From SCUS01 sp966211675 (GTDB lineage Bacteria; Myxococcota_A; Polyangia; Polyangiales; Ga0077539), in NCBI GenBank assembly GCA_966211675.1, contig CBIHPK010000014.1, forward strand, positions 1 through 64,000: 64,000 bases of DNA, written 5' to 3'. The notes below the pieces were generated by a model. It was not told where the DNA came from. It was given only the letters and a program-made list of their open reading frames with translations, and ran no database searches. A program made the position numbers and the translations under genes. Within the stretch, counting starts at the first letter, position 1. The number at the start of each line of letters is the position of its first letter. Shown one piece after another: positions 1 to 8,679 of the stretch.

Positions 1-143
1 AGCGCGGCCAGCAGGCCCACCAGCATCCCCACGATGCCCCACACGATGGACGCCGCGACGAACTGCCGCGTCAGCTGATCGTTGTAGCGGATGCGCAGGA
101 GCGAAGAGGGGGCGGTCGAAGCAGACTCGGGTTCGTGGCTCAT
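1..143 (-). CDS. ccoN: cbb3-type cytochrome c oxidase subunit I, N-terminus (partial)
   Basis: Only the first 47 codons are inside the window; the gene continues beyond base 1. Translation from the ATG at 141-143 gives MSHEPESASTAPSS followed by a stretch containing YNDQLTRQFVAAS and WGIVGMLVGLLAA. This is the usual start of CcoN, the haem-copper catalytic subunit of the high-affinity cbb3 oxidase: a charged YxDxxxRxF segment followed by the first membrane helix with WGxVGMLVG. The neighbouring TauE/SafE-like gene, transcribed away from it, is of a type often found with cbb3 genes. The 267-bp gap to that gene shows no convincing gene and no FNR-type palindrome that I could see. Confidence 0.85.
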   Translation of the reverse strand, partial: MSHEPESASTAPSSLLRIRYNDQLTRQFVAASIVWGIVGMLVGLLAA

Positions 144-410
144 GGGTTCCTGTGCGCCTTAGCCGTGGATGGTAAGGAGGCTCATGCGCTCGACGTGCTG
201 CCAGTCGCGGTCCCGATCAGGCCGGTATCGCAAGGGTCGGCGTCGCGTCGGCGATCGCGTGGTTGCCGCGCTACCTGAGCAACCCGGGTGCCACGCGACG
301 TGCTCCCGCCATCGGGCGCCGCGCTGCGCAGGGACTGCGTGGCCGGTGCAGTGGCTGCGCTTGGTCCGCCGGGCGACCGGCGGCATGGCCGTTGCGCTGA
401 GGGCCGCGTC

Positions 411-1097
411 ATGACCGTCGCTGCCGCCCTCGTCGCCGCCGCCGTCGCCGGGCTCGTCTCGGCTCCCCACTGCGCCGCGATGTGCGGTCCCCTCGCGCTC
501 GCCGCGTGCGACGCGCCTGGCCGAGACGAGAGCCTCCGCGCGGGCGCCCGCTATGGGCTCGGGAGGGTCACCTCGTACATGATCACCGGGGCCCTCGCGG
601 GCGCGCTGGGCTCCGGCCTCGTGCAGGCGCTGCGCGGGGAGGGGGTGCAGCGCTTCGTCTCGCTGGCCCTGGCCGCGGGCCTCGCGCTCGCGGCGTGGCG
701 GGTGCTGCGCTCGGGGCGCCCGGCCGCGCTGGTGAAGCTGCGCACCTCGGCCCCGCGACGGCGGGTCCCGGCCGGGCTGATGGGCCTCGCCACGGGGCTG
801 CTGCCGTGTGGCGCCCTGGCCTCCGGGCTGCTGATCGCGGCGAGCGCCGGCTCGTGGTGGGGCGGGGCCATGGCGATGGCGGTGTTCGCCGGGGCCAGCG
901 CGCCGGGGCTGCTCGCGGTGGTGCTGCCCGCGACGGGGCTGCGCGCGGTGCTCAACCGCGCCGCCACGCCCACGCGGCGCAAGGTCGGGGCCGCGGTGCT
1001 GCTGGTCGCGGCGTGCTGGGTCGCGGCGCGGCCGTGGGTGATGCCCGAGCGCCAGTGCCACTGCCACTCGACGACCGCGGCCGGGTCGGCGGGCTGA
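411..1097 (+). CDS. sulfite exporter TauE/SafE-family (DsbD_2/UreH-like) membrane protein
   Basis: A 228-aa polytopic membrane protein of the family commonly annotated as TauE/SafE or DsbD transmembrane-like and often encoded beside cbb3 oxidase genes. Seen directly: an N-terminal helix running into SAPHCAAMCGPLALA (a His-Cys-x3-Cys element typical of this family), a GRVTSYMITGALAGALG helix, a second hydrophobic half beginning LMGLATGLLPCGALASG with a Pro-Cys-Gly, and a C-terminal QCHCH tail. The Cys and His at both ends suggest copper or thiol chemistry, which would fit a role in cbb3 assembly; that role is inference. I chose the ATG at 411 because an upstream in-frame start would add 41 residues of low-quality sequence before the first helix. 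Confidence 0.75.
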   Translation: MTVAAALVAAAVAGLVSAPHCAAMCGPLALAACDAPGRDESLRAGARYGLGRVTSYMITGALAGALGSGLVQALRGEGVQRFVSLALAAGLALAAWRVLRSGRPAALVKLRTSAPRRRVPAGLMGLATGLLPCGALASGLLIAASAGSWWGGAMAMAVFAGASAPGLLAVVLPATGLRAVLNRAATPTRRKVGAAVLLVAACWVAARPWVMPERQCHCHSTTAAGSAG

Positions 1098-1235
1098 CGC
1101 AGACACTGCGCATCGGGTGCAGTCGTTGCGCTCCAGGGACGAGCTCACGGGCCGCAGCGCGGGGTCTCCAGGTCGCGGCTTCCGCCTTGCTGTGGGCCAT
1201 CGCGTGGTAGCGCTCCGACGTCTCGCAGGACTCCG

Positions 1236-2845
1236 ATGAACGAACCAACGCCAGAGACGATCTTCGCGGAGATGAAGCGCTACGTGCGCTTCTCGGAGGA
1301 GGACGAGGTCGCGCTCGCGCGCTTCGGGGAGGTGGCGACGAGGCATTTCCCCACGATCGCGGCGGAGTTCTACGAGCGCGTCCGCGAGCACGAGGAGGCC
1401 CACGCGGTCTTCACCGGCGAGGAGCAGATCGAGCGGCTGCGGCGGTCGCTGGTGCGCTGGATGGAGCGCCTCTGCCGGGGCCCCTACGACGAGACCTACT
1501 ACGCCGAGCGGGCCAAGATCGGTCGGATGCACGTGAGGATCGGGCTGCCGCAGCGGTACATGTTCACCGCGATGGCGCTGATCCGGACGGCCTTCCATGG
1601 CATCGTGGATGAGCTCCCGGAGGAGCAGTCGGGCCCGGTGCGCGCGGCGCTCGCGCGCATCCTCGACCTGGAGCTGGCGATCATGCTGGAGACCTACCGG
1701 GAGGCCCTCGTGGCGCGCATCCAGCGGGTCGAGCGGGTGGAGAACGAGCGGCTGCGGCGCGAGCTCGCCCGCAGCGAGCACCGCTACTCGAGCGCGGTGG
1801 AGCTCGCGCGGGTGCTGGTCGTGGGCATCGACTCGGGCGGGCGCATCGCGCTCTTCAACCACGAGGCCGAGCGGGTGAGCGGCTACGCTCGCGACGAGGC
1901 GCTGGGGCATCCCTTCGCCGAGCTGATGCTCCCGGAGGCGCTGCGCGCGGAGGAGGGCGCCCGGCTGCTGGCGGCGGCGTCGGGCAGCGCGCAGGTGGAC
2001 GAGGTCTGGGAGGTCCCGGTGCAGGCGCGCTCGGGGCGAGAGCGCGTGGTGCGCTGGCAGCTCGCCTACGCGGCGCCGACGCCGGACGACACGGTGGCCC
2101 TCTACGCGATCGGGCAGGACGTCACCGAGGAGCGCGGGCTGCAGGAGCGCACCCGCCAGAGCGAGCGCCTCGCCGCGGTGGGCACGCTGGCCGCGGGGCT
2201 CGCCCACGAGATCCGCAACCCCCTCAACGGCGCGCTGCTGCACGTGACCTACCTGGAGCGGGCGCTCAAGCGCTCGGCGGGCAGCGAGGACGCGCTCGAG
2301 ACCACGCGCTTCATCGGCACGGAGATCCAGCGGCTCTCGGCGCTGGTGCGCGACTTCCTCGTCTTCGCCCGACCGTCGCCGCCCAACCGCAAGCTGGCCT
2401 CGCTCCAGGCGCTCTGCCTTCGCACGGCCTCGGTGGTGGCCGAGGACGCGAGCCGCGCCAAGGCGACCCTCGTGACCGACCTCACCAGCTCCGACCTGGT
2501 GGCCGAGATCGACCCGGACAAGATCGAGCAGCTGCTGTTGAACCTCCTGCGCAACGCCATCGACGCGGTCGAGGCCGTGGGCGGAGGCCGCGTGGTGCTG
2601 CGACTGCGCCGCCAGCCGAGGAGCGTGATGCTCGAGGTCGAGGACGACGGCCCGGGCCTGCCCTCCCCGGAGGCCCCGATCTTCGACGCGTTCTACTCGA
2701 CGAAATCCCAGGGGACGGGCCTGGGGCTCGCCATCGTCCACCGGGTGGTCACCGACCATGGAGGGTCGGTCGAGGTCGACAGCCACCCCGGTCGCACCGT
2801 ATTTCGGGTACTGCTCCCCGTCGGGAGCGGTATTTCGGAGGTGTA

Positions 2846-2846
<1 letters not shown>
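1236..2846 (+). CDS. globin-coupled sensor histidine kinase (protoglobin-PAS-HisKA-HATPase)
   Basis: 536 aa, soluble (no membrane helices). Residues 1-165 form a protoglobin-type sensor with the diagnostic IGRMHVRIGLPQRY segment; His99 is the expected proximal haem ligand. Residues about 180-300 are a PAS domain ending in the usual DVTEER transition. His324 in LAHEIRNPL is the phosphoacceptor, and residues about 425-530 are the ATPase domain (NLLRNAIDAV, DDGPGLP, GTGLGLAIV). It would bind O2, NO or CO and phosphorylate the regulator encoded immediately downstream, with which it overlaps by one base (TAGTG). Proximity to ccoN and to the Mo-reductase operon suggests control of respiratory genes; that target is inference. 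Confidence 0.93.
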
Positions 2847-4228
<1,382 letters not shown>

Positions 4229-4270
4229 GCGCTCGCGTCGCGGCACGTCGCTTGAACCTAGGCCTTGATC

Positions 4271-4663
4271 ATGTCCACGACCCCCAGCTCGAAGTGCAGC
4301 GTGCTCGTGGTCGAGGATGATGTCTCGGCGGGCCGCACGCTGGCGCAGCTGCTCCGCGAGGACGGCTACCTGGTCGAGGTGGTGCTGGACGGCGAGGTGG
4401 CGATGGCCCGCCTCGCGCGCGCCCCGAAGCCGGACGTGCTGGTCACCGACTATCGCCTGCCCCGCGCCGACGGGCTGGAGGTCGCCACCTTCGGCCGTCG
4501 GCTGCACCCCGACCTCGCGGTGGTGATGGTCACCAGCTACTCGGAGGTCATCGCCCGCATCGAGCAGCGCGCGGGCGTCCCCACGGTCATCCTCTCCAAG
4601 CCGCTCGTCTACGCCGAGCTCACGAAGGTGCTCGAGCGCATGAGCCCTCGCGTCAACTCATAG
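4271..4663 (+). CDS. single-domain response regulator (receiver only)
   Basis: 130 aa, essentially a CheY-like receiver: acidic pair VVEDD (about 14-18), phospho-acceptor Asp60 in VLVTDYRLPRADG, Thr/Ser switch region VMVTSYSE, and Lys in ILSKPL. No output domain follows. It lies 42 bp after the NtrC-type regulator and probably belongs to the same transcription unit, acting as a phosphate sink or as a relay for the globin kinase or for kinases encoded elsewhere. The ATG at 4271 was chosen; an in-frame TTG two codons earlier is possible. No strong ribosome-binding site is visible. Confidence 0.88.
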   Translation: MSTTPSSKCSVLVVEDDVSAGRTLAQLLREDGYLVEVVLDGEVAMARLARAPKPDVLVTDYRLPRADGLEVATFGRRLHPDLAVVMVTSYSEVIARIEQRAGVPTVILSKPLVYAELTKVLERMSPRVNS

Positions 4664-4716
4664 CGAGGCCGTGCAGATCATGCGCTCCGGCGCGCAGCAA
4701 CTTCATCGACCGGGGA

Positions 4717-5088
4717 TCAGCAGTGGTCGTGGGGGTTGGGGAAGGCGTCGCTCTCGTCCTCGCCGCTGCGGGTCTTCAGGCAGGTGAAGTCCTTCTCGAC
4801 GAGGATGCGCAGGGTCTCTCCGTCGCCGGTCGGCTGCTCCGCCTCGAGGCCCACCTGCTCGGTGCGGCACCACGAGCCGGCGAGCTCGGACGGGATCATC
4901 ACCGCGACCCGGCCGTCCTCTAGCCTCGCCGAGAGCGCCCCCTCCGCCGAACGCTCCAGCGCGTAGACCAGCCGGGCGCCCGGTCCGAAGCGCACCGAGT
5001 CCTCCACCAGGCCCTCCCGGTCGAAGGCCTCCACCTCGCTGCGCGAGAGCCGCAGCCTCAAGGAATTACCGCGAATCCTCAGCTTCAT
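4717..5088 (-). CDS. small protein at the 3' end of the Mo-reductase operon (DUF7009-like)
   Basis: 123 aa, no signal peptide or membrane helix. It begins MKLRIRGNSLRLRLSRSEV and ends FPNPHDHC, with a WCRTEQVGLE segment in the middle. I recognise this as resembling a short conserved family (probably DUF7009) that turns up beside molybdenum-cofactor and nitrate-reductase genes, but I cannot confirm it without a search. The ATG overlaps the stop of the hemerythrin-MobA gene by four bases (ATGA), so it is translationally coupled and is the last gene of the eight-gene operon. The conserved C-terminal His/Cys residues could bind metal; no function is assigned. Confidence 0.72.
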   Translation of the reverse strand: MKLRIRGNSLRLRLSRSEVEAFDREGLVEDSVRFGPGARLVYALERSAEGALSARLEDGRVAVMIPSELAGSWCRTEQVGLEAEQPTGDGETLRILVEKDFTCLKTRSGEDESDAFPNPHDHC

Positions 5089-6062
5089 CGTCGCTCCATG
5101 TCTGCTGGTGAGTCCCAGTCCTCGAGCATCCGCTGCTCGTCGATCGAGAGGGGTAGCTCGGACGCATGGAGCTCATCGAGCAACCCCTGGACCGAGCGCC
5201 GACCCGCGGCCGCCCTCGCCTCGGCGACCGCCAGCGACCCTTGGACGTCGTAGCGAGCGAACATCGGCTCCCACCGGCCGTCGCGGCGGGGGGCGATCGC
5301 CGGAGCGTCGGTGGCCGCGCCGGCGAGGCGCTCGATCAGCTCGCGGGACACGAAGGGCATGTCGCAGGCGATGGCGATCGCGTGGCCGTGGCCCGCTCTG
5401 CGGAGCAGCGCCAGCAGCCCGCCGAGGGGACCGATCCCCGGGGGCGAGTCGTCGATCGTCTCCGCGGGGACCTTGGCGTACTCGGCCCGCCGCCCCACCA
5501 GCACCCACGGGATCGCGAGGGCCTCGAGGTGGCCCCGCAGCGCGTCGAGGATGGTCCCTCCCGAAGGAGCCGCCAGCAGCCCCTTGGGGTGGCCGCCGAA
5601 GCGGGTGGAGGCGCCACCGACGAAGATCCCCGCGAGGAGGGAGACCTGGGGGTCGAAGGCGCTGGCGACCGCGTCGAGCACGGCGCCCGGCAGCCGCGCC
5701 TCGCAGGAGGGGAAGAGCTCGCGCTCCTCGAAGCGGACGTGCTCCGTGAGCCGCTCGGCGAAGCTCGCCAGGTGGCCCGCCTCGCCCCGCTCGGCGGCGG
5801 CGAGGTGCGCCCTCAGGGCCGAGTGATCCGCCTCGACCCGAGCGGCGAGCGCGTCCTCTCCGAGGGCCCGGAGGGCGGGCAGGAGGAGCTGCTCCTCGAC
5901 GCGGAAGTGGGGTTGCAGCTCTCGCTCGAAGCGCGCCCGGAGGTCCCGCACGACCGGGGCGTCGGCCGTGCCCGCGGCCGCGTGGCGGGAGAGGTCGCGG
6001 GCCAGCACGAGGGCGTGGTGGTGCTCCGTGGAGAGCCTTCGCAGCCGGGCGTCGCGCTTCAT
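5085..6062 (-). CDS. hemerythrin-MobA fusion: HHE domain plus molybdenum cofactor guanylyltransferase
   Basis: 325 aa with two domains. Residues 5-124 look like a hemerythrin HHE four-helix bundle: STEHHHALVLARDLSRH, then ELQPHFRVEEQLLLPAL, EADHSALRAHL and LTEHVRFEERELFP supply the His and carboxylate residues expected for a di-iron site. Residues 141-325 are a MobA-type nucleotidyltransferase with IFVGGASTRFGGHPKGLL (the GGxSxRxGxxK motif; Lys160), CDMPF and WEPMFARY. MobA converts molybdopterin cofactor to the bis-MGD form needed by the catalytic subunit of this operon. The hemerythrin half could sense or scavenge O2 or NO near the oxygen-sensitive cofactor (inference). It overlaps both neighbours by four bases. 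The two halves share one frame, so a true fusion is supported. Confidence 0.88.
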   Translation of the reverse strand: MKRDARLRRLSTEHHHALVLARDLSRHAAAGTADAPVVRDLRARFERELQPHFRVEEQLLLPALRALGEDALAARVEADHSALRAHLAAAERGEAGHLASFAERLTEHVRFEERELFPSCEARLPGAVLDAVASAFDPQVSLLAGIFVGGASTRFGGHPKGLLAAPSGGTILDALRGHLEALAIPWVLVGRRAEYAKVPAETIDDSPPGIGPLGGLLALLRRAGHGHAIAIACDMPFVSRELIERLAGAATDAPAIAPRRDGRWEPMFARYDVQGSLAVAEARAAAGRRSVQGLLDELHASELPLSIDEQRMLEDWDSPADMERR

Positions 6063-7105
6063 CGGGAGGGCGCTCCGGCGCGGGCCAGGGAGACCAGGCG
6101 CGAGGCCATCCCGAAGGCCGTGAGGCCCCAGGCCGCGAGCGCCACGTAGACGAAGACGCGCGGGATCGCGAGGAGGAAGGGCGCGTCGACCGCCTGCGAG
6201 AGCCTCGCGGTGCAGACCGTGTACATCCCCAGCGGGAAGACCGCGCCCCAGTAGAGGGGGTCGTACCGCAGCGGGAACCTCCGCACGAGGTGACGCCACG
6301 CTCCGAGGATGAGCAGCATGGGGATCCACCACGTCGCGGTCGCCCACCAGAGGAGGGTGAAGCCTCGTACGAAGGGCAGCACCTCCAGGAGCGCGGGCGA
6401 GTGCGGCGCCGCCGCGACCAGCGCGGTGCCCGCGAGCGTGGTGATGGCCGCGGCGCCCATGTTGATCCAATAGGGCGGCGCGAGGTCCGAGGGGCTCAGG
6501 ATGAAGAAGGTGTAGCGGTAGAAGATCAGCGAGATGATCCAGAGGTAGAGCATCGAGCCGCCGAGCCACATCGCGAGGCAGAACATCAGCGCCTCGGGGC
6601 GGTGGCCCGAGAGCCGGGGCGCGAGCTGGGCGCCGAGCACGGCCACCGACTGCGCGGCGACGACGACCAGCAGCCACGCGCCGTTGATCCCCTCGGCGAG
6701 GGAGGGCTTCTCGGTCTTCACCGTGAGGAGGGTGATCACCCCGTAGGTGAGCACCGCCCAGAGCGCGATGCCGAGGACCCAGAGCGCGATCGCCGCGTCG
6801 ACCGCCCCGCCGATGACGAGGCACTGCGAGCCCAGCACGCAGGTCGCGGCCACCATGGTGAAGAAGCCCACGGAGCGGCCGTGGTGCAGCAGGTCGGCCA
6901 CGACGCGGTCGCGGTGGCGGACGACGCGGGCGAGGGTGAGCGCCCACACCACGGGGTAGAACGCGAGGTTGAGCGCGAAGAGCGCCCGAGCGACGCCCTG
7001 CAGGCCCATCAGCTGGGACGCGAGCGACACGATGCCCGTGGCCATCACCAGGGCGAAGGTCGCGGGGTGCATGCCCGCGAGCGGGCTCGTCGGAGCGGCC
7101 TCCAT
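6059..7105 (-). CDS. TehA/SLAC1-family anion channel (C4-dicarboxylate/tellurite-resistance type)
   Basis: 348 aa with about ten hydrophobic segments and the opening typical of the TehA/SLAC1 fold (GMHPATFALVMATGIVSLAS). Later helices include a WWATATWWIPMLL segment and a final LAAWGLTAFGMASR. Members in plants (SLAC1, SLAH) conduct chloride and nitrate; bacterial members are annotated as tellurite-resistance or C4-dicarboxylate transporters. Its place inside a nitrate-reductase-like operon, with a four-base stop/start overlap with the hemerythrin-MobA gene and no NarK-type transporter, makes nitrate uptake or nitrite release its likely job. That substrate is inference. The ATG at 7105 was preferred over a longer, Arg/Pro-rich upstream extension. 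Confidence 0.85.
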   Translation of the reverse strand: MEAAPTSPLAGMHPATFALVMATGIVSLASQLMGLQGVARALFALNLAFYPVVWALTLARVVRHRDRVVADLLHHGRSVGFFTMVAATCVLGSQCLVIGGAVDAAIALWVLGIALWAVLTYGVITLLTVKTEKPSLAEGINGAWLLVVVAAQSVAVLGAQLAPRLSGHRPEALMFCLAMWLGGSMLYLWIISLIFYRYTFFILSPSDLAPPYWINMGAAAITTLAGTALVAAAPHSPALLEVLPFVRGFTLLWWATATWWIPMLLILGAWRHLVRRFPLRYDPLYWGAVFPLGMYTVCTARLSQAVDAPFLLAIPRVFVYVALAAWGLTAFGMASRLVSLARAGAPSR

Positions 7106-7119
7106 CGGTGGGACTCCCC

Positions 7120-7332
7120 TCAGAGCGACCGGAGCAGGCCGAGGTTGAGGAGGAAGCACACGAGGCTCGCGCCGAGCGAGGCCCACACGACCGAGGCGTC
7201 GCCGCCGAGCCACGCGTTCATCGTGGCGGTGAGCAGCCAGAGCTGGAGCACCACCAGGATCAGCGCGAAGCAGGTGATCCCGTAGACGACGGTGATGCGC
7301 TGGCCGCGCGTGCGGTGGCGTCTCAGCAGCAC
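7120..7332 (-). CDS. small two-helix membrane protein of the reductase operon (DUF6755-like)
   Basis: 70 aa starting with GTG, the start lying two bases beyond the Rieske gene stop. Two hydrophobic segments are visible: about 14-35 (VVYGITCFALILVVLQLWLL) and about 46-68 (ASVVWASLGASLVCFLLNLG), joined by TATMNAWLGGDA. The QLWLLTATxxAxLGGD pattern resembles a short family (I believe DUF6755) that accompanies Rieske and nitrate-reductase genes; this is from memory and unchecked. A role as a small assembly or anchoring subunit of the membrane reductase complex is plausible but unproven. Confidence 0.7.
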   Translation of the reverse strand: MLLRRHRTRGQRITVVYGITCFALILVVLQLWLLTATMNAWLGGDASVVWASLGASLVCFLLNLGLLRSL

Positions 7333-7333
7333 G

Positions 7334-7990
7334 TCACACCGTCCTCTCCTGCACGCCGACGGCGTACACGTCGTCGCCCTGCACCTCGAGCGCGATGCTG
7401 GGCAGCGGGCGCGGGGGAGGGCCGGCGACGTTGCGGCCCGTGCGCAGGTCGAAGAAGCCCTCGTGGCAGGGGCAGAACAGCACGCCCTCGTCGATCTTCG
7501 GGACCACCGCGCAGGACAGGTGGGTGCACGACTGGCTGTACGCGAGCAGCGTCTCCGCGTCGGGGCGGATGAGCAGGCAGGGGTCGTGGTCGCCCGGGTA
7601 GTGGAAGACCAGCGACGATCCGACGGGCAGCGCGGAGAGCGAGGCGACCTTCGCGCGCGGGGGGGCCAGGCGGCGGGCGCGGATCAGGTGCTGCGCGGCG
7701 ATCCACCCCTGGCCGGCGACGAAGGCGCCGCTGGTCAGCACCAGGAACTTCGCGAAGTCGCGGCGCGCCACGTACTGGTCCCGCGGCCAGTCGATGGGGA
7801 AGTCCTGGCGCCACTGCGGCTGCGCTTCCATGGGCCTGCCGTCGGGCGCGACGGTGATGTCCTCCGGGTCGCCGGTGGGCTCGTAGATGTCCGCGCCGGT
7901 GGTGCCGGTGAGGCCCTGCCGCCCTTCGCCCTCGATGCGCGGGTCGAGCGCGAGGTCTTCCTCGAAGCGTCTCTGGGGGTCGTTGGCCAT
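7334..7990 (-). CDS. Rieske [2Fe-2S] protein, membrane anchored
   Basis: 218 aa. Residues 1-72 form a long polar cytoplasmic lead. ARRDFAKFLVLTSGAF (75-90) is a twin-arginine-like motif followed by a hydrophobic anchor, as in Tat-inserted Rieske proteins. The C-terminal Rieske fold carries box I CTHLSC (155-160) and box II CPCHEGFF (173-180). Cys155, His157, Cys173 and His176 should ligate the cluster, and Cys160/Cys175 should form the disulfide. Box II lacks the usual CPCHGS serine, so the potential may differ. It lies between the ferredoxin and the small membrane protein in the same operon and probably passes electrons between the quinone/haem side and the reductase. Partner identity is inferred from gene order. 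Confidence 0.92.
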   Translation of the reverse strand: MANDPQRRFEEDLALDPRIEGEGRQGLTGTTGADIYEPTGDPEDITVAPDGRPMEAQPQWRQDFPIDWPRDQYVARRDFAKFLVLTSGAFVAGQGWIAAQHLIRARRLAPPRAKVASLSALPVGSSLVFHYPGDHDPCLLIRPDAETLLAYSQSCTHLSCAVVPKIDEGVLFCPCHEGFFDLRTGRNVAGPPPRPLPSIALEVQGDDVYAVGVQERTV

Positions 7991-8002
7991 GATCGGGTGT
8001 CC

Positions 8003-8662
8003 TCAGATCTCCACGTCGGCGAAGGGGTCGGCCGCGTCGGGGCCGATCACGTGGAGCCGCACCGTGCGCGCGGCGGTGCGCTCGTCCATCGCCGCGGTGA
8101 CGTCCACGTAGGGGTCTCGCGTGGCGTGCTTCGGGACCATCATGTTCACCCGCGTGGTGATGGTCTGCTCGCCGAAGCGGAAGCGGTTGACCGGCGTCGA
8201 CTGCGGGCGAAGCGCGGTGATCTGCTCGCGGGTGCCGAAGAAGAGCGCCTGGCTCGGGCAGACCGTGGCGCACATGGGCTTCTTCCCGACCGAGGAGCGG
8301 TCGTAGCACATGTCGCATTTCATCATGATCTGCTGCTCGATGTAGAGCTCTGGGACGCCGAAGGGGCACGCCACGACGCAGTTGCCGCAGGCGATGCACC
8401 GGGGCTTGCGGGCGCTCTGCACCACGCCGTCGCTCGTGCGCTTGATGGCGTCCGCGGGGCAGACCTCCGCGCAGGTCGGCTGCTCGCAGTGCATGCAGAC
8501 CACGGGCACCGTCTGCACCGAGCGGGCGCGGTCGACGAACTCCAGGTGGATCATCGACTCGCCGCGGTGCGTGTCGCACTCGCTGCACGCCTGCACGCAG
8601 GACTGGCAGCCGATGCAGCGGCTCGGGTCGATGAAGAATTCCAGGTGGGCGGGAACGGGCAT
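8003..8662 (-). CDS. four-cluster 4Fe-4S ferredoxin-type electron-transfer subunit
   Basis: 219 aa with 16 cysteines arranged for four [4Fe-4S] clusters: Cys16/19/22/26, Cys56/59/64/68, Cys89/92/95/99 and Cys116/119/131/135, in patterns such as CIGCQSCVQAC and CIACGNCVVACPFG. This is the DMSO-reductase/NrfC/HybA-like arrangement used to bridge a molybdopterin subunit and a membrane partner. There is no Tat signal, so it is cytoplasmic, matching the catalytic subunit encoded 17 bp upstream. An extra Cys at residue 29 is not obviously a ligand. The C-terminal 80 residues carry no cysteine and probably pack on the catalytic subunit. Confidence 0.93.
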   Translation of the reverse strand: MPVPAHLEFFIDPSRCIGCQSCVQACSECDTHRGESMIHLEFVDRARSVQTVPVVCMHCEQPTCAEVCPADAIKRTSDGVVQSARKPRCIACGNCVVACPFGVPELYIEQQIMMKCDMCYDRSSVGKKPMCATVCPSQALFFGTREQITALRPQSTPVNRFRFGEQTITTRVNMMVPKHATRDPYVDVTAAMDERTAARTVRLHVIGPDAADPFADVEI

Positions 8663-8679
8663 TCAGGGCCTCCGTCGGG

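Noticed and set aside
169..414. 81-codon plus-strand frame whose stop overlaps the TauE/SafE start (ATGA)
   Set aside because: Arg/Cys-rich, no recognisable fold, no ribosome-binding site, and it occupies the promoter side of ccoN; chance overlap is likely.
7334..7990. Rieske protein as part of a cytochrome bc1 complex
   Set aside because: No cytochrome b/c1 genes adjoin it; it lies inside the molybdopterin-reductase operon and has a non-bc1 box II.
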